A stretch of DNA of 64,000 bases. Source: Hyphomonadaceae bacterium UBA1933 (lineage in GTDB: Bacteria > Pseudomonadota > Alphaproteobacteria > Caulobacterales > Aquidulcibacteraceae). The translations under genes and the position numbers were made by a program. Location of the stretch: contig DDFH01000006.1 in the NCBI GenBank assembly GCA_002337085.1, positions 1,207,098 to 1,271,097 on the forward strand, read 5' to 3'. Shown here in pieces: positions 41,863-50,909 of the stretch (position 1 is the stretch's first letter; every line of letters begins with the position of its first letter). The notes beneath the pieces are model-generated. The model was given only the letters and a program-made list of their open reading frames with translations. It was not told the DNA's origin and made no database searches.

Positions 41863-43176
41863 CTAATTAGTCATCGCAGAAACAGGTGCCAAAACAATGC
41901 CGCGTGACTTTGCTTGGGATGCCCATGATGAAATTTGATCAATGGTTACGGCATAGCCGACACCAAATCCAATTGAATATCCGCGTTGCCCCGCAAGTGC
42001 TTCTAATGCGCCTAATTGGGCATTAATATCACTGGCTGATGGTCTTTGGTCAATCAAACGATCTGCATTAGATGCCTTTAGGCCAGCACCTTTTGCAAAT
42101 TGCCCAAGGCCATTGGTTGTGCCATCGGAGACAAAGCCAAGGCCGCGCGCCTTCAACATTTTCATCATTGATGTTGCAGGCCCCGCAGAACCTGCAAGCT
42201 TTCCGCCCAAATAGTTGGTAACGCCAAAATAACCAGTTGCACGGGACAATGAGAATTCAAGACGATGCTGATTTTCTTCGGCCGATGCACTAGAAAGAAT
42301 AGTCTGTGGGCCGGGGTCATTATCAGGGTAATCATATGGTTCCATTGGGATTTCAATTAAAACCTCATGCCCTTTGGCGCGCGCCTTATTTATCCAGCCT
42401 TGAAGATTATCGGCGGTCGGAACGAATGATAATGTCACCTCGGAAGGTAGCTGATTAATCGCACGTTCGGTAATTCTTGAGTTAAGACCAAGCCCACCAA
42501 CAACAAGTGCAATTTTTGGTGCGCCAGTTGCCGCAAATGGGCGTTTATAGGCATCAAATGGTGTGCGTCCATCTGATGATACGATTGGCAATGGGCCAAT
42601 TCCCGCCATTTGGGTTAAACCCGAAATTGGTGCTGCCGGAAGTGGTGCGCCGCTGGCATAGGAAACTGCACCACGGGTAATATTTACGCCATTTTCGTTA
42701 TTGGTGACTAAGGTTGTTTTGGTGTCCATTTGTGGGGCAAGGATGCGTGCCTGTCCGCTATTTGGGGCAGGTGGGGCAATTGCCGCCTCGGCAACGCTTC
42801 TTGCATGTGGTTCATTTGCATTTGTGCCATGAGGTGTGGTTTTTTCTTCTTGCAAAGAATCAAGTTGCAAACCTTGCATCCAAGGTGACATAGAACCATC
42901 GGGAATGCGCCACGCCATTGCCTGCAATACGCCATTAGGGTTTTGTTCGGTATTGGTGATTTCGGAAACCTGCCCATTTGCGGGAAGCTGTGCCGGTGGT
43001 TGATAGTGGGGAACATCAAGTTCAATTCGCGGCCCAACGTCTTTTGGGTTTCCGGTTACTTCAATTGCACCTGCACCCGCAACCGTAATTGCGCCAATTC
43101 CAAGAAATGCCTTTGCAAAATGGGTCATTCCAACCATTAAGGGTTTTTGATTTAAAAACGCGCCAGCAGCCGCCAT
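41863..43176 (-). CDS. Divergent polysaccharide deacetylase family protein
   Basis: A 437-aa protein: an N-terminal hydrophobic segment (FAKAFLGIGAITVAGAGA), a Pro/Ala/Gln-rich region (about 40-210), and a C-terminal NodB-like barrel (about 215-430) with IALVVGGLGLNSRITERAI, IPMEPYDYPDNDPGPQTIL and LGFVSDGTT. The catalytic His-His-Asp of true deacetylases is largely replaced, hence 'divergent'. Relatives (YibQ group) lie next to rppH and often envC/ctpA, implying cell-envelope work. ATG 43176 has AGGAAA before it. Confidence 0.86.
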   Translation of the reverse strand: MAAAGAFLNQKPLMVGMTHFAKAFLGIGAITVAGAGAIEVTGNPKDVGPRIELDVPHYQPPAQLPANGQVSEITNTEQNPNGVLQAMAWRIPDGSMSPWMQGLQLDSLQEEKTTPHGTNANEPHARSVAEAAIAPPAPNSGQARILAPQMDTKTTLVTNNENGVNITRGAVSYASGAPLPAAPISGLTQMAGIGPLPIVSSDGRTPFDAYKRPFAATGAPKIALVVGGLGLNSRITERAINQLPSEVTLSFVPTADNLQGWINKARAKGHEVLIEIPMEPYDYPDNDPGPQTILSSASAEENQHRLEFSLSRATGYFGVTNYLGGKLAGSAGPATSMMKMLKARGLGFVSDGTTNGLGQFAKGAGLKASNADRLIDQRPSASDINAQLGALEALAGQRGYSIGFGVGYAVTIDQISSWASQAKSRGIVLAPVSAMTN

Positions 43177-43327
43177 TTTGGTTTCCTGATATTCTATCAA
43201 TTGATAAAGTCTTAATGCGCTATTTTGGTTAGCGAATTCTTAACATTCACCCCTTCAGTATTTGATTAAGGAAATTTAAGGCTAAAAATAAAAATTATGA
43301 TATAGATATTAAATTAAGAGGTGAAAA

Positions 43328-44119
43328 ATGGCGAAAACCTATTTGGTGACGGGGGCTTCTTCGGGAATTGGTGCTGAATTTGCACGTGAGCTTGCGTCAC
43401 AAGGATTTGACCTTGTCTTGGTTGCACGCCGCCTCGAAAGATTGGATGAGCTTGGACAAGAATTGCACGCAAAATACAATGTCAAAGTTACTAATTTTCG
43501 TGCCGATTTAGCGAATCGTATAGTTGTTGATGAACTTATCGCAAATATAAAAACCAAAAATATAAAAATATATGGCTTGATAAATAATGCGGGTCTTTCA
43601 ATTGCTTCCCTGTTTTTGCAAACCGAATATAAAAAACAAATCGACTTTCTTGAGCTTTGTATAATTACCCCAACCACTTTGATTAATGCCTTTTTGCCAG
43701 AAATGGTAAAAGCAGGTGAGGGGCGGATAATAAATGTTTCATCAATGGTGGCCTTTTCAAATGGGGCGGCGGGGCATACTCTTTATCCGGCGGCAAAATC
43801 CTATGTTTTAAAAATGACACGTTCAATTGCCGCAGAGATTAAAGGCACAGGCGTAAAAATAACCGCCCTTTGCCCTGGCGCAACCGAAAGCGAGTTCCAA
43901 ACCGTAAACGGTGTCGCCGCCAAAATAGGCAAGGATAATTTTCTTAAACCCATGCCAACCAGCAAGGTGGTGGAAGAGGCATTAAAGGCCAATGAAGCAG
44001 GCAAAGAACAAGTAATAACGGGGTTTGCCAATAAATTCGCGGTGGCAATGATGAAATTTATGCCGGAATTTATTCTGACTCCAATAATTCGCAATGCGGC
44101 AAAAAAATATTCTGTATAG
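43328..44119 (+). CDS. Short-chain dehydrogenase, YqjQ/DltE-like
   Basis: A 263-aa SDR with cofactor motif TGASSGIGAEFAREL, NADP-favouring ARRLERLDEL, NNAGLSIA, conserved Ser in NVSSMVAF and catalytic YPAAK. The C-terminus (MMKFMPEFILTPIIRNAAKK) is hydrophobic and basic and may touch the membrane. Substrate unknown. It is followed 9 bp later by a GMC oxidoreductase and probably shares its transcript. Confidence 0.86.
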   Translation: MAKTYLVTGASSGIGAEFARELASQGFDLVLVARRLERLDELGQELHAKYNVKVTNFRADLANRIVVDELIANIKTKNIKIYGLINNAGLSIASLFLQTEYKKQIDFLELCIITPTTLINAFLPEMVKAGEGRIINVSSMVAFSNGAAGHTLYPAAKSYVLKMTRSIAAEIKGTGVKITALCPGATESEFQTVNGVAAKIGKDNFLKPMPTSKVVEEALKANEAGKEQVITGFANKFAVAMMKFMPEFILTPIIRNAAKKYSV

Positions 44120-44128
44120 GTGGTGTGA

Positions 44129-45697
44129 ATGGGTAATCAATACGACATTATTATAATTGGCTCTGGTGCAGGTGGTGGAACAATGGCCTATGCACTTGCG
44201 GAAACTGGCAAAAAAATCCTTATATTAGAACGCGGTAAGCATTTGCCAAGAGAGGCCAAAAACTGGGATGCGACCGAGGTCTTTATAAACAAAATCTATC
44301 GCACCAATGAAGAATGGCTCGATAAAAATGACAAGCCCTTTGTTCCCAATACTAATTATTGGGTTGGCGGCAATACCACCTTTTTTGGCGCGGCATTGAT
44401 GCGTATGAAGCGCCGTGATTTTGAAGATGTGCCGCATGTTGATGGTATCTCCCCTGCGTGGTGTTTGAATTATGATGATTTTTCTCCTTGGTATGAAAAG
44501 GCAGAAAAGCTTTGGAAGGTGCATGGCAAACGCGGTATTGACCCCAATGATGAGCCAAACGACCCCGATTACCCATATCCGGCGATTATTGATGATTTTG
44601 CCGTGGCAAAATTAAAACTACATTTTGAACAAAAGGGTTGGCATCCATCGCCTTTGCCTTTGGGGGTTAATCGCGATGATACCGACCCCGAAGGCTCGGC
44701 CTGCATACGTTGCCAGACATGTGGCGGTTTTCCTTGCCTTTTAAAGGCAAAAAGTGACGCACGCTCAATCGTTATTGACCAAGTTCGCAAAAGTGAAAAC
44801 ATCACAATTGCCACCGAACACAAGGTGGAAAAATTGGTAACTGATGCCAGTGGCACAAAAATAATCTCCGTAGTTTGTGATACGCCACAAGGGCATATGA
44901 TTTATAATGCCGATTTATTTATCCTTTCTGCCGGTGCGGTAAATTCGGCGGCAATCCTTTTAAAATCAGCGAATGATAAGCATCCAAACGGGCTTGCCAA
45001 TGGTTCTGATATGGTGGGGCGCAATTATATGTTCCACACCACATCGGCGGTGATTTCGGTTTTGGCGGAAAAATTTGATTCCCCATTCCCGAAAACTTTT
45101 GCGGTTAATGACTTTTATTTTGGCGACAAATCGGAAAATTACCCGTACCCAATGGGGCAAATCCAGCTTTTGGAATATATGACCGGAAAAACCATAGAGG
45201 GGCAATTATCAGAAATTATTCCCCCTTTTTTAGTTCCTGATTTGGTCACCAATGGCGTTGCCAAACATATGGTGGCATTTTTGACCATGAGTGAGGATTT
45301 GGGAACCCCCGATAATCGTGTAACCATCGCGCCAAACGGTCAAATCAAACTGACCTACACCCCAAACAATCTTGAAAGCCATGAAAGACTGAATAAAAAA
45401 CTTATCGAAGGGCTAAAAGGTTTCACAATTTCCGACCATTTATTGTTTGAACCTCATTACGAAATTGACCAATTATTACCGCTTTATGGAACCGCGCACC
45501 AATGCGGCACTCTAAGGTTTGGCAAAGATCCCAAAACTTCGGTTTTGGATGAAAATTGCAAAGCACATGAGATTGATAATCTTTATGCCTGTGACTCGTC
45601 ATTTTTCGTCTCCAGCTCCGCAGTAAACCCAACCCTTACCATTGTCGCCAACGCCCTTCGCGTTGCCGAGGTGATAAAGGGAAGGCTTGGGGATTAA
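44129..45697 (+). CDS. GMC-family FAD oxidoreductase
   Basis: A 522-aa flavoprotein of the glucose-methanol-choline group. The dinucleotide fold is IIIGSGAGGGTMAYALA; NTNYWVGGNTTFFGAALMRM is the FAD-contact block; the C-terminal AHQCGTLRFGKDPKTSVLD carries the catalytic His, and SAVNPTLTIVANALR the second His/Asn position, with Asn clear. A CIRCQTCGGFPC block (four Cys) near 190 is shared with GMC members of the gluconate-dehydrogenase/long-chain alcohol oxidase type and may bind a metal. Substrate: a sugar or alcohol, not resolvable. The ATTAAGA repeat begins at its stop codon. Confidence 0.88.
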   Translation: MGNQYDIIIIGSGAGGGTMAYALAETGKKILILERGKHLPREAKNWDATEVFINKIYRTNEEWLDKNDKPFVPNTNYWVGGNTTFFGAALMRMKRRDFEDVPHVDGISPAWCLNYDDFSPWYEKAEKLWKVHGKRGIDPNDEPNDPDYPYPAIIDDFAVAKLKLHFEQKGWHPSPLPLGVNRDDTDPEGSACIRCQTCGGFPCLLKAKSDARSIVIDQVRKSENITIATEHKVEKLVTDASGTKIISVVCDTPQGHMIYNADLFILSAGAVNSAAILLKSANDKHPNGLANGSDMVGRNYMFHTTSAVISVLAEKFDSPFPKTFAVNDFYFGDKSENYPYPMGQIQLLEYMTGKTIEGQLSEIIPPFLVPDLVTNGVAKHMVAFLTMSEDLGTPDNRVTIAPNGQIKLTYTPNNLESHERLNKKLIEGLKGFTISDHLLFEPHYEIDQLLPLYGTAHQCGTLRFGKDPKTSVLDENCKAHEIDNLYACDSSFFVSSSAVNPTLTIVANALRVAEVIKGRLGD

Positions 45698-45717
45698 GAA
45701 TTAAGAATTAAGAATTA
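45692..45717. repeat. ATTAAGA heptamer tandem repeat, second copy
   Basis: Identical over 26 bp to 1295-1320. Its first unit overlaps the GMC stop codon. Confidence 0.7.
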
Positions 45718-45724
45718 CGGTTTT

Positions 45725-45925
45725 TATCCTCCCCTGAGAAACGGGGGAGGTGCTGCCGCAGGCAGCGGAGGGGGCATTGCTTCCCCCTTGCGGTGAAGCT
45801 GCTCCGAATGGGCTGATGGGGGTTGGCGGCGTTTAATTACCTGCAAGATTTGCCATATAATCACCGTCGACGACCCCACCCGTCAGGGCTACGCCCTGCC
45901 ACCCTCTTAGCATCGGGTAGGGTAG
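45725..45925. repeat. Nest of palindromic repeats (CCTCCCC/GGGGGAGG type)
   Basis: At least two and probably three copies. Copy at 45727-45780: CCTCCCC...GGGGGAGG, stem 2 GCTGCC-GCA-GGCAGC, then GGAGGGGGC. A partial piece at 45780-45825 has ATGGGGGTTGG at its end. An inverted copy at 45871-45925: CCACCC, stem AGGGC-TAC-GCCCT, then CCACCCTC. The long no-gene gap 45698-46535 contains this nest, the TGACA/hairpin element and one more repeat; no credible coding frame. Confidence 0.65.
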
Positions 45926-46057
45926 AGTTTGTCCCCATTATTCACATAATACAACCATTTTCACCCATTTGTAACAACTGCTTCTCCATAAAAAACTATT
46001 ATTAATCAATACCATATGCCGAATGCTGCCCCTTATTTTTCACCCCTCCCAAAACGT

Positions 46058-46137
46058 TGACATTTGTTGACATTTTCGATTTTGAACAAATTCAAAATCG
46101 AAAAACAAACCACACAAAACCCTGACATTTCCTGACA
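46058..46137. promoter_or_regulatory. Hairpin with two TGACA pairs (possible operator)
   Basis: TGACA occurs at 46058, 46068, 46123 and 46133: two pairs, each with an exact 10-bp period. Between them is a perfect 14-bp inverted repeat, TTTTCGATTTTGAA / TTCAAAATCGAAAA (46073-46086 and 46091-46104), with loop CAAA. Same-face spacing suggests a DNA-binding protein array. It lies 400 bp before the HEPN/SMEK pair and belongs to no repeat family seen elsewhere in the window. Confidence 0.4.
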
Positions 46138-46229
46138 ATTGATAGATATGCATCGGGTTTCTGCTTTGGCTTATATGCCTATATCATAAGGGTAAAAATA
46201 AGAGGGGTGATAGCATCTTTTAACTCCTT

Positions 46230-46280
46230 CCCTTGAGGGAAGGTGGACGCGAAGCGGACGGAAGGGTGTAAATGCTTACC
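46230..46280. repeat. CTTCCCTTGAGGGAAG palindromic repeat
   Basis: Stem CTTCCC-TTGA-GGGAAG, a second small stem CGC-GAA-GCG, and the tail GGAAGGGTGTAAATG. Same architecture as the CCTCCCC family; the end string recurs at 1284-1295. Confidence 0.6.
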
Positions 46281-46535
46281 GCATTGCTAAGGAGGAGGTT
46301 CCCCGAAGGTGCAAGTTTGGGCGTGTTAAATTATCATAAAAGTGATTTTGTTTGGTTGTATACATTGCATTTGCAACTCTATTATTGCTGTGATACCAAT
46401 TGTATAGTTGGGGTATAATTCAACGTGATTCAATTATGTGACCTATTTTATTTATAGCGAACTCATTCCATATATTATAACTTTAAGCGAGAAATACTAA
46501 GTATACTAAATCTTTGCCAACATTGGAGAAACGAG

Positions 46536-47558
46536 ATGACCAAAAATGGTATGTTTGATGGCACAATTAAAGCCCTTGAAGGTTTAACCAAAATTGGCAA
46601 AATTTCCGTTTCAATTCAAGATGATGAAGAAGATTATTTTGATCGCGAATGCCCATCAGAAGATTGCCTTTTTCAGTTTAAAATTCTTAGTGAAGATTGG
46701 AAAAACAAAGTTAGTGATGAAGCCGTACATTGTCCAAATTGTGGTCATGTTGCTGACTCTGACAAATGGTGGACAAAAGAACAAATCGAACATGCAAAGC
46801 AAGTTGCATTGGCGCAAATATCATCACGAATTTTTGGGGCATTAAGGAAAGATGCAGAAAACTGGAATAGAAATCAGCCTAAGAATAGCTTTATTTCGAT
46901 GACAATTAAGGTGGATAATACCCCAAGACAAATTTCATTGCCGCCAGCCGTAATAGACCCAATGCGTTTGAAAATTACCTGTCCAAAATGTGATTGTCAT
47001 TACGCAGTGATTGGTGCGGCTTATTTTTGCCCTGCTTGTGGGCATAACTCTGCTGAACAACAGTTTCGTTTGTCGTTGAATGGTATAAGGCAATCCTTAA
47101 ATGCGCTGGATGATGTACGTGCTGCAATTTCAGATAAAGATGTTTTGAAAAATACAATTCTATTAATCGTTGAAAATGGCCTTCAAAATGCCGTCACGGC
47201 TTTTCAGCGCTGCGTTGAGGCTAAGTATTGCGAAGTAGATTCAACTACTAAAATCAGGCGCAACGCTTTTCAAAACTTAGCTGAAGGAAGTCAAATTTGG
47301 AAAGATGTAATTGGGAAAGGATATGACGAATTTATAAGCGCTGACGATTTATTTCTTTTAAAAAGGGCATTTCAACAGCGTCACCTTTTAGCACATACTC
47401 AAGGTATTGTTGACGAAAACTATTTAGTTAAAACAAACGACCAAAGATATAAGATTGGGCAGCGAATAGTCGTGAAAACTGAAGAGGTTTTGGCTTGTTT
47501 GCAATTAGTCGAAAAATTAGTCGAAGCAATTATTTTGGAATGCAAATCTAAAAATTGA
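46536..47558 (+). CDS. Double zinc-ribbon protein with C-terminal HEPN-like domain
   Basis: A 340-aa protein not matching a named family I know. It has two zinc ribbons: Cys39/44/66/69 (CPSEDC...CPNC) and Cys149/152/165/168 (CPKC...CPAC), separated by a helical part. From about 180 on it is all-helical and contains AFQQRHLLAHTQGIVDENYL with Arg282-x4-His287, the catalytic motif of HEPN RNases found in toxins and abortive-infection proteins. GGAGAAACGAG precedes ATG. It is followed after 33 bp by a SMEK-domain gene on the same strand, so a two-gene module is likely. RNA cleavage, regulation by partner and any defence role are inferred. Confidence 0.6.
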   Translation: MTKNGMFDGTIKALEGLTKIGKISVSIQDDEEDYFDRECPSEDCLFQFKILSEDWKNKVSDEAVHCPNCGHVADSDKWWTKEQIEHAKQVALAQISSRIFGALRKDAENWNRNQPKNSFISMTIKVDNTPRQISLPPAVIDPMRLKITCPKCDCHYAVIGAAYFCPACGHNSAEQQFRLSLNGIRQSLNALDDVRAAISDKDVLKNTILLIVENGLQNAVTAFQRCVEAKYCEVDSTTKIRRNAFQNLAEGSQIWKDVIGKGYDEFISADDLFLLKRAFQQRHLLAHTQGIVDENYLVKTNDQRYKIGQRIVVKTEEVLACLQLVEKLVEAIILECKSKN

Positions 47559-47591
47559 TTTATTATAATTCTAGATGAAAAGGTTTTTTTA

Positions 47592-48626
47592 ATGTTGACG
47601 AGAGGATATTTTATCGGTGAGATTATTGATGACCTTAGCAATATTGAAGGCCAGTTAAGAACAAGAGCTAAACTTGGCCTAACGGATTTGCATAGACATT
47701 CGGAGGATTTCTTTAAAGAGGTTCTAAATAAGGCATTTTCATTCTCTTTAATTAATAAGAATACCGAAAGAACCAATGCTCCGGGTATTGATTTAGTTGA
47801 TGAAACTAATGGGGTAGCCTTTCAAGTCACAGCCGAAAAAACTACCTCAAAAGTAAATGATACCCTTTCAAGAATTAGCAATGAAGATTTTGCCCTTTAT
47901 CCTAATATATATATATTGATGATTGGTGGAAAGCAAAACACATATGCGCCTAATAATGAGTTATGGGCTACGCGTAACTTCAAAGTAGAAAATATCTGGG
48001 ACATTCATGTGATTTGCAAGAAATTAATGGAACTTCCAGTTGATACACTCCAATCTATCCATGAATATGTAAAGTCTGAATTTATTCGCATAAAGATTGA
48101 GTTGGAAATTCCTGATGCAGAAGGAAGATACCCAACTAATTTATCGGATATTATTGAAGCTATTCCCACGCCACAACTTTCAGATTTTGCTAATTTTAAT
48201 AACTTTCTTATGGAAAATGGACTTGAAGAAGCTATTGAGGAAACCGTTGCAAAATTCACTGACCTATCAAAACGGCTTAGCAGAATTCCTCGCATTACAA
48301 GGGAGTTTTTGGCGACCCTCGTTGAAAGGCGAGAAGATTCAACGAATCGTGGTCGCCTTGGGAGGACTGACTGCATTGAAATAAACTACGATATTGTTGA
48401 AAGGATAGCATCAAGATACCGTGACCGCGAGGGTGAAATTCGTATTCTCGAAGATAACCGCTTTTTAATTATAGATGAACCTGAAAACAAAGGCGAAAGC
48501 GCCTTTATTACAATATTCATTACACCTACAGATTCTGAATATGATATGTGTATTTTGAATTTTCTGCAAGAAAAAAGTATACCTTTAGGAAAGGTGCTAA
48601 TAAACTTGAATTTTGCTGATATGTAA
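47592..48626 (+). CDS. SMEK-domain protein, putative conflict-system component
   Basis: A 344-aa protein. The N-terminal 130 residues match the SMEK domain: LTRGYFIGEIIDDLSNIEGQ, LGLTDLHRHSEDFFKEVLN, then GIDLVDETNGVAFQVTAEKT (Asp67, Gln78, Lys83), which recalls a nuclease-like core but is not diagnostic. SMEK domains are linked in the literature to bacterial conflict systems, including ABC-3C units; no ABC ATPase is here. The C-terminal region (about 180-344) ends in a beta-rich part with ESAFITIFITPTDSEYDM. AAAAGG precedes ATG. Partner of the upstream HEPN-like gene by spacing. Confidence 0.65.
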   Translation: MLTRGYFIGEIIDDLSNIEGQLRTRAKLGLTDLHRHSEDFFKEVLNKAFSFSLINKNTERTNAPGIDLVDETNGVAFQVTAEKTTSKVNDTLSRISNEDFALYPNIYILMIGGKQNTYAPNNELWATRNFKVENIWDIHVICKKLMELPVDTLQSIHEYVKSEFIRIKIELEIPDAEGRYPTNLSDIIEAIPTPQLSDFANFNNFLMENGLEEAIEETVAKFTDLSKRLSRIPRITREFLATLVERREDSTNRGRLGRTDCIEINYDIVERIASRYRDREGEIRILEDNRFLIIDEPENKGESAFITIFITPTDSEYDMCILNFLQEKSIPLGKVLINLNFADM

Positions 48627-48886
48627 AAACAACCTTAATGCTTTGCATCTTGAGTGGTTTAACTGAATTTATTTATTAATTGGCTTCCTATTGAGCTAAT
48701 ACCGAACCCATAAATTTGAGCTATTTTGGTCAATTTATCATCTGCATCGTCTATAACCCTCATTCTATGTATCGTGGCGGAAAAAGGGGGGGCATTTTTT
48801 GCTTGGCTCATAAAACACCGCATTTTAATGTTATAAAAAATTTCGATACGGCAAAATTCTTAATTCCTAATCACAAACACCCTTCA

Positions 48887-48936
48887 CCTGCCACGAAATA
48901 AATTTGTGGCAGGAGCTTCCCTCAAGGGAAGCAGTT
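48887..48936. repeat. Paired hairpins downstream of the SMEK gene
   Basis: CCTGCCAC / GTGGCAGG with an 11-base loop, followed by GCTTCCC-TCAA-GGGAAGC, a stem of the same type as 46230-46280. The remaining bases of the gap 48627-48960 hold nothing I can call. The hairpins may stop transcription from either side. Confidence 0.6.
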
Positions 48937-48960
48937 AAGCATAATTCCAATACTGAAAAA

Positions 48961-49410
48961 TTACGCTTTTCTATCCAGTGCGATTGCGGTGGTGTGGGCG
49001 TGGGCGGGTGGGGTTTTTATGCCGCCGGCGCCGTATGAAATTGGGGTAGGGCGCGCGTTCATTGCCTCTTTGGCAATGGCCTGAACAAGGCCTTCGGTAA
49101 GGCGCATTTTTCTTTCCAAGGCGTTTTCGTGTTTTTCCATCAAATCACGGAATTTTTCGGTGCAATCGCGCAATGCGGCCTTTAATGCCGGATTGCCAGC
49201 TTCTAGTAAATCTGGGTTTTGGGCGATGCGTTTGGTTTCACTTGTATATGCGGCGGCAAGGCGCGAAACCTCATCATTAAGGGGTTTAACGTCGGTTAAT
49301 TCATTTGAATCAAGTGCGACAAGTTGGTTTTGCGTTATCTCGCACAGGCGATTGGTTAAAAGCACCATTTGCTCAAGATAATCATTTGTGTCTTTTGCGA
49401 TTAAAGCCAT
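48961..49410 (-). CDS. flbY: FlbY-like flagellar protein
   Basis: A 149-aa, mostly helical protein: VLLTNRLCEITQNQLVALDSN and two further long helices, with a disordered Ala/Pro/His tail. It resembles FlgN-type flagellar chaperones and sits where Caulobacter places flbY, after flgI. FlbY is needed for flagellum function, but its mechanism is unclear. Last gene of the flgI operon, 3 bp after the rod-binding protein. Confidence 0.7.
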   Translation of the reverse strand: MALIAKDTNDYLEQMVLLTNRLCEITQNQLVALDSNELTDVKPLNDEVSRLAAAYTSETKRIAQNPDLLEAGNPALKAALRDCTEKFRDLMEKHENALERKMRLTEGLVQAIAKEAMNARPTPISYGAGGIKTPPAHAHTTAIALDRKA

Positions 49411-49413
49411 AAA

Positions 49414-49749
49414 TTACTCCTGCACCAATGGTATTGCTTGGGTTTTTTGTGCGGCCTCTTGGATTTTTAGGATTTCACCTTTAACAGCAGTGGCAATTCC
49501 AACCCCGTTGGTGTGTGAAATTGCCTTTGCATATTCGTCGTATAAAAATGGTTTGAAGGCGCGTTCACCCGCGCCCCCGCCAAACTCTGAATCCGACATA
49601 TCATTATCTGTATCGGAAAATGACAAAAGTTGTGACAAAACCATTTGTTCAAATTGTTTTGCCACTTTGTCGGCATGGGCTTCGCCAGTGATTTTGGAAT
49701 TAATGCTTCCAAGTGTCTGGGCGACTATATTTGCGCTCATATTACTCAT
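49414..49749 (-). CDS. flgJ: Rod-binding protein, FlgJ N-terminal domain only
   Basis: A 111-aa version of FlgJ consisting only of the rod-capping domain (AKQFEQMVLSQLLSF, FGGGAGERAFKPFLYDEYA, HTNGVGIA); the muramidase domain of enteric FlgJ is absent, as usual in alphaproteobacteria. It caps the growing rod. The ATG shares one base with the flgI stop (TGATG region), so translation is coupled. Confidence 0.85.
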   Translation of the reverse strand: MSNMSANIVAQTLGSINSKITGEAHADKVAKQFEQMVLSQLLSFSDTDNDMSDSEFGGGAGERAFKPFLYDEYAKAISHTNGVGIATAVKGEILKIQEAAQKTQAIPLVQE

Positions 49750-50909
49750 CACATTACCTCAATATCTGCTTGGATCGCGCCGGCGGCTTTTAACGCCTGC
49801 AAAATTTGGATTAGGTCGCGTGGATTAACCCCAAGGGCATTAAGACCCGCCACCAATTCACGAAGTGGCACGCCACCTTTTACCATGGTCAAATCGCCTT
49901 TATCCTCTTCAACTTTTACGGTTGATGATGGAACGGCGGCGGTTTGCCCCTGTGAGAATGGTGCAGGTTGTGAAACGCTTGGGTTTTCGCCAACCGAGAT
50001 TGTCAAATTACCCTGTGCCACGGCAACGGTTGAAACCTTTACATTCTCACCCATAACCACAATGCCAGATGATTCATCGACAACAATTTTCGCAGGGCTA
50101 TCAGGGATAACTTGAAGGTTTTCAATGCGGGCAATCAAATTCGCCATATTGCCAGGGTAACCAATTGGCTTCATCAAAGTTACACTTGATGGGTTTTCAA
50201 CGATTGCCGCCTCGATACCAAGGTTTTTGTTGATTTCGGCCGCAATACGTTTTGCGGTGGTGAAATCAGGGTTGCGCAGTGACAGGCGTAATTCAGTCAT
50301 ATTGGCAAGGTTGAAATTGGTCTCAAGTTCGATGGTTGCCCCATTGGCAACGCGGCCATTGGTGGTAACGCCACGACCAATTTTTGACCCTGATTTACCG
50401 CTGGCTTCGAAGCCACCAATTGTAAGTTGTCCTTGGGCAACGGCATAAACATTGCCATCCGCACCGCGCAAAGGTGTAACGCTTAGGGTGCCGCCTTCAA
50501 GGCTTTTGGCATCACCGATTGATGAAACATTGACGTCAATCTTAGTGCCAACAGTCGCAAAAGGTGGCAAAGTTGCGGTAATCCAAACCACGGCAACGTT
50601 TTTAGTCTGCATAGAGGTTTGATCGCGAACGTTTGTTCCCATTGGCTCAAGCGAATTTTCAAGCAATTGCTTGGTCATCGGGCTATTGCGCAAATTATCG
50701 CCAGTTCCAGGAAGACCAAATACAAGACCAACACCAACAAGTTGGTTATCGCGAACCCCTTCAACCGAGGTCATATCCTTAATTCTTGAACCACCGCTTG
50801 CCGCATTCGCCACCGTAAAGGGGGCGAAAATTAACAAAGCCAAAGCAAAGAGAACAGGTTTAAGCGATTTCAACACGGTATATTTTGCCTTAAAGTTAAA
50901 TAAAAACAT
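49749..50909 (-). CDS. flgI: Flagellar P-ring protein FlgI
   Basis: A 386-aa periplasmic ring protein of the flagellar basal body. The signal peptide (PVLFALALLIFAPFTVANA) is followed by the diagnostic SRIKDMTSVEGVRDNQLVGVG and TGDNLRNSPMTKQLLENSLE; the C-terminus carries LVAGLNALGVNPRDLIQILQALKAAGA. First gene of flgI-flgJ-flbY, divergent from fliX as in Caulobacter. Confidence 0.96.
   Translation of the reverse strand: MFLFNFKAKYTVLKSLKPVLFALALLIFAPFTVANAASGGSRIKDMTSVEGVRDNQLVGVGLVFGLPGTGDNLRNSPMTKQLLENSLEPMGTNVRDQTSMQTKNVAVVWITATLPPFATVGTKIDVNVSSIGDAKSLEGGTLSVTPLRGADGNVYAVAQGQLTIGGFEASGKSGSKIGRGVTTNGRVANGATIELETNFNLANMTELRLSLRNPDFTTAKRIAAEINKNLGIEAAIVENPSSVTLMKPIGYPGNMANLIARIENLQVIPDSPAKIVVDESSGIVVMGENVKVSTVAVAQGNLTISVGENPSVSQPAPFSQGQTAAVPSSTVKVEEDKGDLTMVKGGVPLRELVAGLNALGVNPRDLIQILQALKAAGAIQADIEVM

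Noticed and set aside
45692..45717. CRISPR-like array from the regular heptamers
   Set aside because: Units are 7 bp with no spacers and no cas genes are in the window.
45823..46005. 60-codon frame in the repeat nest
   Set aside because: Runs through palindromic repeats; composition (HPSGLRPATLL) reflects the repeat, not a protein.
46410..46440. TATAAT-like -10 before the HEPN-like gene (GGGGTATAATTC)
   Set aside because: No -35 element at 16-18 bp spacing, so not called as a promoter.
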